Source of the DNA: Bacteroidales bacterium
Lineage (GTDB): Bacteria; Bacteroidota; Bacteroidia; Bacteroidales; Bacteroidaceae
NCBI GenBank assembly: GCA_004552195.1
Contig: SFPC01000014.1
Coordinates: 1-29,496 of the forward strand
Length of the DNA stretch: 29,496 bases
Direction: 5' to 3'
Below the pieces are notes generated by a model. It worked only from the letters and a program-made list of their open reading frames with translations, had not been told where the DNA came from and did not search any database. Position 1 is the first letter of the stretch, and each line of letters begins with the position of its first letter. Positions 23,035-29,496 of this stretch are shown here, one piece after another. The translations under genes were made by a program, and so were the position numbers.

Positions 23035-25893
23035 TTATTTTTCGGATAAACCTTGGATTACTGTTGCCAACTGTTGGGTGATTTCCAACGCATACTTAGA
23101 ACGTTCCACCCTGGACAGGAAGGCGAGGAAAATGTACTCCTCCCAGGCAAAGAAGCTTTGCTTGAAAGCCGGAATGAGCGCACTTCCGGACGAAAGCACC
23201 TGACTGAACAGCTCGGCCACCTCGGGTTCGGAGAACACTTCCTGACGTGGTTGGCTAATCCACTTGAACACGGGCAAATCGTCCTGCTTGGCCATTTCCT
23301 CCAGCTCGTTTCGTTTTTTCTCATCGAGGAAGGAATACCCGAAGTCGGCCACAAAATTGCTCACCGAGGAGGCTATGATGTCGGCCACCAACGAAACGGG
23401 AATATTCTTCACCGCTGCAATGTCGGTATAGTCCTTCAGGTCTTTGTGGAGGTGGTCCAGCAAGTTGAGGCGGTCGACTGCATCGAGCAGACAGCCCACC
23501 ATCTCGCTCAACACGCCGGGTGCGAAACCGTCTTCGGCGGCATAGGTGTTCTGGAAGTCGACCGAAGTGATTTTTTCCTTCCATAGCTTCAGCACATGAA
23601 TGGCAATGAGGTAGGAAGGCAGCTGCGGAGGCAGATTGTCGGCGAAGAGGATGGTGGTATCGATTTTTCGCCGTGTCAGGTCGTCGGATGCTGCCTGCTT
23701 GGAGGCATAGTGGTACACCTTCATCAGGCGTTCCCATTTCTTTTCCAGCGTTTCGCATTCCTCAAAGTTATGGCACCGCTCGCGGATGATTTGGTATTGC
23801 TCGAAGTTGTAGAGCGGTTCGTTGAGCTTGCCGCTGAGGATGAGCTGATGGATGGGGTCGTAAATGTCGCGCTCGCAGAGTTGCAGGCCCTCCAAGAGGT
23901 GTCCGTAATAATAGTTGTCATTATTGCAGGCAAAGTCGAGCTCGCGCAGCACGTTGTAGGCATTTTCGATGTTGCGCTGCATTTGCTGCGCATTGTCGGT
24001 GGCCGGTTGGTATTTGACCATGGCCTGAATGACCACATCCAATGCTTTTTTGGTATCTTCATCGAATTGCTTGTTGCGAGCCACCTCTATGTTTTTGGCC
24101 ACGATGCCCAGCTTCTCGATGATATAGAGCGCGCCGTCATTATTGATGGTGGCGGCCACATCCCACGCCAAGGCGGGGTTGGGGAAGAAAAAGCCGGCAT
24201 CATCACTCCCAATGAACGTCTTACGCAGTTCCCGATAATAATCATCAGGTATCATAGATTTTGTTTCGTGTCCGGTTTCTTCAAAGTCGGTATAGAGCCG
24301 GCTGCCGCGCTCGCCCGAGTATTTGAAGTCGCGAAGCAGGTAACTGTTGGAAAAGCGTGTACCCGGACTGCTCCAGTTCTTCACCCACTCCTTGCCGTCG
24401 GCGTTGAAACATTCGTTGTAGAGCACTTTTTTGAAACGTTGGTGCCAGCGTCCCTTGAGGGCTTCCGTTGCATTGTTCGAATCGCCGGACTGCAACGCCA
24501 TGTCCATATTAAATTTTGTGGAGATATAGAATAAAGGAGCGACGCCTCCGCAGTCATCTATCACAGCACTGCGTTTTTCCGGTGTTTTTCCTACATAATT
24601 TTCCACCCATGAACTAATCAGATGGGGCAACTCGGCCACTTCGCTCTTGGCCTGGTCGTGGCAGAAGAGGAGCACGTTGAGTTCGCTGCTCTCATTGTAC
24701 TTGTTGAAGAGATAGGCCACCTTTCCACGCAGCAGGATGGTGGTCAGGATGCAGCCATTGCCCAAAGTGTCCTTATCTTCCTTTTTGCGCGAACGCGCTC
24801 CGGGGAAGTCGAGCAGGTCCAAGTGGCGCAGGATGTCCTTCTTGACGGGTTCATGCGAGAGTTGCGCCATCACCTGCGGGTCCTCAATACCGTCGAACAC
24901 ATACTCGCCGCAGCTGTCGAGGAAGTCGTCGGGTATGCGCACAATGACCTCCGCACAAATCGCGCTGAGGTCGCACTTGCGGATGTTGCGCTCGGTGCGG
25001 AAAATGCCCTGCTCGCGAATGTACACCTCGGTGTGCTTCTGTGCCTCGTCCGACTGGCCGTGCAGACACTGCACAGCCATGATGGTGTTGTCATTGTTGC
25101 CTCTGTGGAGCAGCGCGTCCATGGGCAGGTAGAGATAGGGCGCAAAGTGGAGGCGGCTCTGCAGGTCGAGCAATCGCTGGAAAAGTTTGGAGAAGAACTC
25201 GTTGTTGTCCCACAAAAAGCCGTACACTTTTTCGTAGTCGGCCAAGGGGATACGGTCGGCCACGAGTGCCAAGCGGGTGAAATAGCCGGCCTTGCCATAC
25301 GCCTGGGCGTTGTTGATGTATTCGTGGAAGTAGGATTGCATCTCCAGCAGGTCGTCGGCCGTGACGGGGCCGTTCACCACCGAACGGTTCACATAGTCAT
25401 TGTAGAACTCCTCCGCCTTCTCCTTGATATTGTCGGCCACGCTATAGTCGCGTATGTCGTTGTAGTAGCCATCGGACAAAATCATGATGATGTCCGCCAC
25501 GGTGAGGGTGCGCATCGCCACCGGATGCTCTTCGGAGAAGAGTTCCCCATTGCGTTGGAAGGAAGTGAAGCGCGTCACGACACCTGTGGCCTCCGCTCCG
25601 TTGCCAATGGGGTTTATTTCGTAGATAAAGTCATATGCTTTGTCGCCATAGTTCAGCATGAAGGGCGCACCGTCCTTCTGGAGGAGATTGCTCATGAGGT
25701 ACGACTTACCTTTCTGGCTCTCGCCATAGGCCGCTGCGGCGGGATTGAAGCTTTGTGCCTGCATCACCTTGCGCAGCTTGCGGCGTTCCTCCACAAAGTT
25801 GAGAAACTGGCGGTCGTAATCCTGCGGCTCGTTGACCTTGATCCACTCCAAGGCCTGCCGGATGTTTTCTATCTGTTGTTGTATGTTGGTCAT
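23035..25893 (-). CDS. SrfC-like large P-loop GTPase (putative virulence factor family)
   Basis: I start this at ATG 25893 (952 residues), which follows an A-rich stretch; a GTG at 25926 would add 11 residues. The N-terminus matches the pattern of the Salmonella SrfC family: helix, P-loop GESQKGKSYLMS (57-68), then EINPIGNGAEATGVVTRFT (92-110), where the threonines are candidates for the G2 switch. A G3-like LLDFPGARS (360-368) follows, so the fold is probably a dynamin-like or related GTPase. The remaining 550 residues are mostly helical. No membrane helix is evident. It follows the SrfB-like gene by 42 bases and precedes the S8 protease by 6. SrfC function is not established in any organism; a GTPase switch or membrane-remodelling role is inference from the fold. 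Confidence 0.85.
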   Translation of the reverse strand: MTNIQQQIENIRQALEWIKVNEPQDYDRQFLNFVEERRKLRKVMQAQSFNPAAAAYGESQKGKSYLMSNLLQKDGAPFMLNYGDKAYDFIYEINPIGNGAEATGVVTRFTSFQRNGELFSEEHPVAMRTLTVADIIMILSDGYYNDIRDYSVADNIKEKAEEFYNDYVNRSVVNGPVTADDLLEMQSYFHEYINNAQAYGKAGYFTRLALVADRIPLADYEKVYGFLWDNNEFFSKLFQRLLDLQSRLHFAPYLYLPMDALLHRGNNDNTIMAVQCLHGQSDEAQKHTEVYIREQGIFRTERNIRKCDLSAICAEVIVRIPDDFLDSCGEYVFDGIEDPQVMAQLSHEPVKKDILRHLDLLDFPGARSRKKEDKDTLGNGCILTTILLRGKVAYLFNKYNESSELNVLLFCHDQAKSEVAELPHLISSWVENYVGKTPEKRSAVIDDCGGVAPLFYISTKFNMDMALQSGDSNNATEALKGRWHQRFKKVLYNECFNADGKEWVKNWSSPGTRFSNSYLLRDFKYSGERGSRLYTDFEETGHETKSMIPDDYYRELRKTFIGSDDAGFFFPNPALAWDVAATINNDGALYIIEKLGIVAKNIEVARNKQFDEDTKKALDVVIQAMVKYQPATDNAQQMQRNIENAYNVLRELDFACNNDNYYYGHLLEGLQLCERDIYDPIHQLILSGKLNEPLYNFEQYQIIRERCHNFEECETLEKKWERLMKVYHYASKQAASDDLTRRKIDTTILFADNLPPQLPSYLIAIHVLKLWKEKITSVDFQNTYAAEDGFAPGVLSEMVGCLLDAVDRLNLLDHLHKDLKDYTDIAAVKNIPVSLVADIIASSVSNFVADFGYSFLDEKKRNELEEMAKQDDLPVFKWISQPRQEVFSEPEVAELFSQVLSSGSALIPAFKQSFFAWEEYIFLAFLSRVERSKYALEITQQLATVIQGLSEK

Positions 25894-25935
25894 AAGGATA
25901 ATTTTTCTGAAGTCGGCTGAAAACACTCCCGCCTG

Positions 25936-28900
25936 TTAGTTGGAAATCTGAAGTTTGAACTCTCCTTTGTCGAGCCAGTAGGAGGCATCGTCGGGGAGGC
26001 TTTGCGGCACGAGTTCCACCTTGTTCTTGGCAATCGTTTCGCCCTCGTAGGTGGCCTCCTCCAGGGTCAGGAGCTCACGGTCGTCCTGGAACGAGCGCGA
26101 CACCATGACCCGCAACGGCGTGCGGCCGCTATGGTTGTAGATGGCGTAGAGCGGGCGTGCCTGATATTGCGGCGAATCGAGCTGTCGGCAACCCAGATTG
26201 CAGGGGAAGATGCTGATGTCGAACGAGGCCGTGGCATTGTCCGGCGTCAGGCGGGCATCTTCCACCCGTTGCTGCGACGAGTCGTAAATGCCGACGTAGC
26301 GGGCCGTCGACGACATGTTCTTGATGAGCAGACTGAGGTCGAGCGCCATCCCCTTGAAGCCTACGGTCGACGCCATGTAGCCTACCATGGCACCTACGGC
26401 GACAATGGGCTTCTGGTCGAAGAAGAAACCGTTGGCATCGGCAAAGGGATACCAGTGGCCCACGTGGTAACTGTTGAGCCGCACGAGGCGGTCGGGCGTT
26501 ACGGGCACGTATTTCACGAACAGTTCGGTGATAACGTCAAGACTCGTAGGCCGTCCGCCCAACACGATGATGTCGCAATGGTAAGCATGGAGCAGCACGC
26601 TGAGTTGCTTCATCAGTCCCTCCATCACGGAACAGATAATGGTGTTGATGGCCTCGGGGTCGAAATGCCACGCCAGACTTTCAAAGCGGAAGCCGAAATG
26701 GCTCTCGAAATAGTCGAGTAGATAGGAAGCAGGCTTTTCTTTGGGGAAGATGTCGTTGAACGAGAACACGCGGTTGGGGCGTTTCAGGCGCATCTGCTCC
26801 ATGAAGAACTGCGACATGGGGTGTGAAATCTGCGTGTTGAAGTCCAGTCGGCAGCGTCGCGCCTTGTAATCCATTGCAGCGATGTCTGCGCCGAAGAACC
26901 CGTTGGTCATGTCCGCCGCCAGCTCCCGTTTCTTTTGGTTCTTGAGCTCCACGCTGTCGGCATTCATCACCAAGATTTCCTCCACCTTGGCCCGGTAACT
27001 TTCAAAGCGGCTGAGCGAAGGAATGTGGCGCAACTCCTCTTCCGGCATCGCCAACAAGCGCGCCGTAAGTGCCGAATTGATACTGCCGATGTGTGCATCG
27101 TTGTGATAAGCTCCCTGGATGACAAAATTCTGAATGATGGCTTGCAGGATGTCATCGCCGGCCAGCGTGAAACTGTCGTAGAACAGCGGTTCGGGTGAGA
27201 GGCGTTTTTGTCCGTCGGTAGCTTTCCGATACGTGCAGACCATGACATCTGTCGTACCTGCGCCGATGTCGATGGTGCCGATGGTGAGTGAGTTGTCGGT
27301 GTAGCCGTCTGCTGCCATTTCCGGCCGCACGTGTCCTTTCTTCTCGAAGAGTTTTTCGAGCCGTCCTTCGTAGCGGTGAGTGGCCTCGGCGTAGAGGTAA
27401 ACGAGTTGGCAGGCTGTGGCTTCGTCATATATCCATGTGCGGTCGGTAACGGGCGCCGTCTGGTCGCTCACGGCGAGTTTTTTGGTTTCGGGTATGATAT
27501 GAACGGGATGGAGCGGCATCAGGTGCCCGATGGCATCGAGCGCATCCTTGGCAGCCTGGCGCAACCGCATCTGTTCCTTCTTCGACATGGCCGTGGGGCA
27601 GGTGATGATAACGTTTCTCAGGTAGCGTTTGATGTTGAAGTCGCCCCAGTGTTCGCGGGTTTCGTAGGCGTTCATCTGCATCAGGGCCTGCTGGAAAATT
27701 TCTATCATGACAAACGTCATGAGCGAAGAACGCGAATAGTGGGCCGGAGAACCCGGCATGACAAATTCATCGGTGCCCGCCACATACCGGCCGTCGTCGG
27801 CAAAGAGATAGGAAAGTCCCGCCACGTTGATATGGGGCGAGAGTTTCTGCACGTTGCTGGTGTCGTTGCGCGTGATGAGATTTTCCCACACGCCGCTGTA
27901 TGGTTTCTCGTCCCACAGGTAACGTTTGGGCGAGGAGTAGTTGGTGAGTTTCTGGGCTATGCCTGCGTCTTCGAGCGAGGTGAACAGCAAATGGCGGGCC
28001 TCGTCTCCCACGCGCACAAAGGAGCCGTAGGAAAAGATGCGGTCATCCTCCAGACTGATGTCCAGCCCCACGTCGGCCATGCGGAAGCAGAAGCGCATGT
28101 CGAACGACTTTTTATAGACCAGATGGGGGTGCGTCATGTCGCGCAGGGCGATCATCCGGGCACGGTCGAAGTTGCCGTTCTCGAACAGCACGCCACAGGT
28201 GCGCGAGTTGCCGATGTCGAGCACCATGTCGACGGGGCGGTCGGTTTCCGCATCGTTCTTGAAGAGCGTAACCTCGGGGGCCGCCCCGGGGAGCAGGCGC
28301 AGGAAATTCACTAAGTATATATAATAGGTAATATAGGTGAAATCTGCCAGACGGTCGCCCAAGCCGAAAAGCGAACTGACATAGCCGGAAAAACTATTGA
28401 AGCCCTCGGCATCCACCGACAGGAAAGCTAAAATCTGTTGCGCCACATTACACAGGGAGTAGCGGATTTCCGTTTCACCGTCGTAGAAGAGGGGGAGCAA
28501 CTGCGGTATGGCCAGCAAGTCGTCGCCGGTACGGGTGTCGAAAGCCCAGGTCAGGCGATACTGTCTCGCCCCCTGCCTGCTGCCATCCCCGATGTCCTCT
28601 ATCTTGACGCGACACCAGGCAAAGGGAGCTCCTTGCGACACGCCGTTCTCGTTGAGTCGGAACATCGGCATGGGGAGCCATTTTCCCAACAGCACGTCGA
28701 AAGCCGGCACGCGCTGATTGTCCACCACGCAGCGGTAGGACGTCAGGCTATTGATGCGTATCAGGTCCTGCGAGTCGTTGCTGTAGGCTGAAAACAGGCC
28801 CATCGGGGCCGTCGGGAGCAGTTTGGGCACACCCGTTTCGTCGTAAAACAAGGTGCCGTCGGGCTGTAGCTGACAGCTCTGGGCGAAGGTGGTGTCCGTC

Positions 28901-29109
28901 ACCTGCCCCACGGGATACCAGGCATCGGTCTGAGGATTGTACGTAGCCACATCGAAGCCTGAAATCTCCTGTGTCAGAATATCCTTTTGGATGCACATGG
29001 CATACTTCAGCGCTTTGCCGCTTTCCATCAGCAAAGGCTCTTGCGGATTAAACTCTACGATAGTGCTATAAAACTGCAAGCCACTATCAGCAATCAAGTG
29101 TAAGGCCAT
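25936..29109 (-). CDS. SrfB-like actin/Hsp70-fold ATPase (virulence factor SrfB family)
   Basis: The 1057-residue product has the SrfB family layout. After an N-terminal region of about 290 residues comes an actin/Hsp70-type ATPase with phosphate-1 motif LDIGNSRTCGVL (297-308), phosphate-2 motif TIDIGAGTTDVMV (612-624), an Hsp70-like GDDIL (651-655) and the adenosine motif VLGGRPTSL (849-857). The following YHVGHWYPFADANG stretch and AVGAMVGYM are typical of SrfB proteins. It is cytoplasmic by prediction and is the first gene of the array. In Gammaproteobacteria SrfB is encoded between SrfA and SrfC; here SrfA is absent. The family's molecular role is unknown. An ATP-driven switch or chaperone for the SrfC GTPase is a reasonable inference. 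Confidence 0.88.
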   Translation of the reverse strand: MALHLIADSGLQFYSTIVEFNPQEPLLMESGKALKYAMCIQKDILTQEISGFDVATYNPQTDAWYPVGQVTDTTFAQSCQLQPDGTLFYDETGVPKLLPTAPMGLFSAYSNDSQDLIRINSLTSYRCVVDNQRVPAFDVLLGKWLPMPMFRLNENGVSQGAPFAWCRVKIEDIGDGSRQGARQYRLTWAFDTRTGDDLLAIPQLLPLFYDGETEIRYSLCNVAQQILAFLSVDAEGFNSFSGYVSSLFGLGDRLADFTYITYYIYLVNFLRLLPGAAPEVTLFKNDAETDRPVDMVLDIGNSRTCGVLFENGNFDRARMIALRDMTHPHLVYKKSFDMRFCFRMADVGLDISLEDDRIFSYGSFVRVGDEARHLLFTSLEDAGIAQKLTNYSSPKRYLWDEKPYSGVWENLITRNDTSNVQKLSPHINVAGLSYLFADDGRYVAGTDEFVMPGSPAHYSRSSLMTFVMIEIFQQALMQMNAYETREHWGDFNIKRYLRNVIITCPTAMSKKEQMRLRQAAKDALDAIGHLMPLHPVHIIPETKKLAVSDQTAPVTDRTWIYDEATACQLVYLYAEATHRYEGRLEKLFEKKGHVRPEMAADGYTDNSLTIGTIDIGAGTTDVMVCTYRKATDGQKRLSPEPLFYDSFTLAGDDILQAIIQNFVIQGAYHNDAHIGSINSALTARLLAMPEEELRHIPSLSRFESYRAKVEEILVMNADSVELKNQKKRELAADMTNGFFGADIAAMDYKARRCRLDFNTQISHPMSQFFMEQMRLKRPNRVFSFNDIFPKEKPASYLLDYFESHFGFRFESLAWHFDPEAINTIICSVMEGLMKQLSVLLHAYHCDIIVLGGRPTSLDVITELFVKYVPVTPDRLVRLNSYHVGHWYPFADANGFFFDQKPIVAVGAMVGYMASTVGFKGMALDLSLLIKNMSSTARYVGIYDSSQQRVEDARLTPDNATASFDISIFPCNLGCRQLDSPQYQARPLYAIYNHSGRTPLRVMVSRSFQDDRELLTLEEATYEGETIAKNKVELVPQSLPDDASYWLDKGEFKLQISN

Positions 29110-29225
29110 ATCATATCAATTTTATTGTTCATGGTAGGAACGCCCGAAGCAGGCACACAATCCGTGCCTTTGATGATTTACTCCTAAAGAAAGTAACCCT
29201 GCAGGCGATTTTTTTATGTTAGCAT
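29110..29225 (-). promoter_or_regulatory. Leader region of the srfB-led array
   Basis: This is the stretch between the srfB-like ATG and repeat copy B. I find no full Bacteroidetes promoter in it; TACTTTCT (near 29195) is only a partial -7 match. It contains a small hairpin, AGGCAC/GTGCCT (29151-29156 with 29164-29169). A 12-codon reading frame (ATG at 29132, TGA at 29094-29096) overlaps the srfB start out of frame and could modulate its translation. With repeat B and the distal 112 bases it makes up the gene-free stretch 29110-29496. Confidence 0.3.
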
Positions 29226-29384
29226 TTTAAGTTTCGAAGGTTATGAGGGATAAGGTTATGAGATTAAAAAGTAACTCTATGCGGCTATCGTAACTACCTC
29301 AAACAGTATTCTTATAACCTTATAACCTGGGAGCGAAGCGACCATAACCTTATAACCTTCAACTTTCGGAATATCCGAAAGTTG
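29226..29384. repeat. 159-base dispersed intergenic repeat, copy B
   Basis: Same element and orientation as 5854-6012 with 9 substitutions and no gaps. The right-end palindrome is CAACTTTCGGA-ATA-TCCGAAAGTTG, so the two copies differ only in the loop while the 11-base arms are kept. It sits about 116 bases upstream of the first gene of the array, just as copy A sits upstream of rnr. Confidence 0.88.
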
Positions 29385-29469
29385 AATAAGCATTTGTTCT
29401 TAAGTAGGTGTTGAAAATTAGTTTATATCATGTGTGCTCTATTGGGATGCAGTTAGTTTCTTTTTTTGA

Positions 29470-29496
29470 GGGAGCATAGCGGGCTATGTGACCGAA
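29470..29496. repeat. Small hairpin repeat motif at the right edge
   Basis: GGGAGCATAGC-GG-GCTATGTGACC contains a perfect 6-base stem CATAGC/GCTATG (29475-29488). The complement of 12097-12122 has the same frame with GGAGCGTAGC-GA-GCTACGTGAC, so the second stem position changed on both sides (A-T to G-C). The shorter GGGAGCGAAGCGACC in the 159-base repeat (5956-5970, 29328-29342) looks like a collapsed version. The element may continue past the window edge. Bases 29385-29469 hold nothing I recognise. Confidence 0.6.

Noticed and set aside
5854..29384. The two 159-base repeats as ends of a 23 kb composite mobile element
   Set aside because: The interval contains rpsO and other core genes in normal form, and no integrase or transposase gene is present. 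Independent copies of a dispersed repeat are the simpler reading.

Overview
The window (roughly 50-55% GC by eye) comes from a member of the Bacteroidota, most likely Bacteroidales and plausibly Prevotellaceae. The evidence is several Bacteroidetes-type -7 boxes (TAnnTTTG) in front of genes on both strands, Bacteroidetes-restricted families (DUF4294, a nucleoside kinase with a TGS-like N-terminus), and housekeeping proteins of Bacteroidales type (TypA, RNase R, S15). No tRNA, rRNA, CRISPR array, integrase or transposase gene was seen.

Layout. Bases 1-854 hold the 5' part of a secreted-protein gene on the minus strand that runs off the left edge; it has a clear promoter and a long, structured leader. 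Next come three housekeeping genes on the minus strand (typA, rnr, nucleoside kinase) with a DUF4294 gene on the plus strand between the last two, then rpsO on the plus strand. From 29109 down to 9362 lies one co-directional minus-strand array of twelve genes with mostly short gaps or 4-base overlaps. This is the remarkable part of the window.

The array reads, in transcription order: SrfB-like actin/Hsp70-fold ATPase; SrfC-like large P-loop GTPase; membrane-anchored subtilisin (S8) protease with intact Asp/His/Asn/Ser; a four-helix membrane protein; a second GTPase with N-terminal helical repeats; an 804-residue bitopic membrane protein with a duplicated domain; a membrane-anchored extracytoplasmic protein; two adjacent secreted coiled-coil paralogues of 338 residues each; a tail-anchored protein with Ig-like/carboxypeptidase-regulatory-like repeats; a small DUF1294 membrane protein; and a membrane-anchored DUF2135/YfaP-like domain protein. 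SrfB and SrfC are known by name from the Salmonella srfABC genes, whose function is unresolved. Here they sit without SrfA, inside a much larger set that predicts an envelope-spanning machine: three cytoplasmic NTPases coupled through membrane proteins to a periplasmic protease and periplasmic coiled-coil and Ig-like proteins. That functional reading is inference; domains, topology and gene order are read from the sequence.

The intergenic DNA is rich in repeats. A 159-base element occurs twice (5854-6012 and 29226-29384, 150/159 identical), each copy just upstream of a minus-strand transcription unit. A 188-base element with perfect 20-base terminal inverted repeats sits inside the array (12005-12192). 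A poly-A/poly-T hairpin family occurs at 9215-9275 and, in variant form, at 19884-19945, where it may attenuate the array. A small hairpin motif (CGTAGC..GCTACG or CATAGC..GCTATG) recurs at 12105-12118 and 29475-29488 with compensatory changes.
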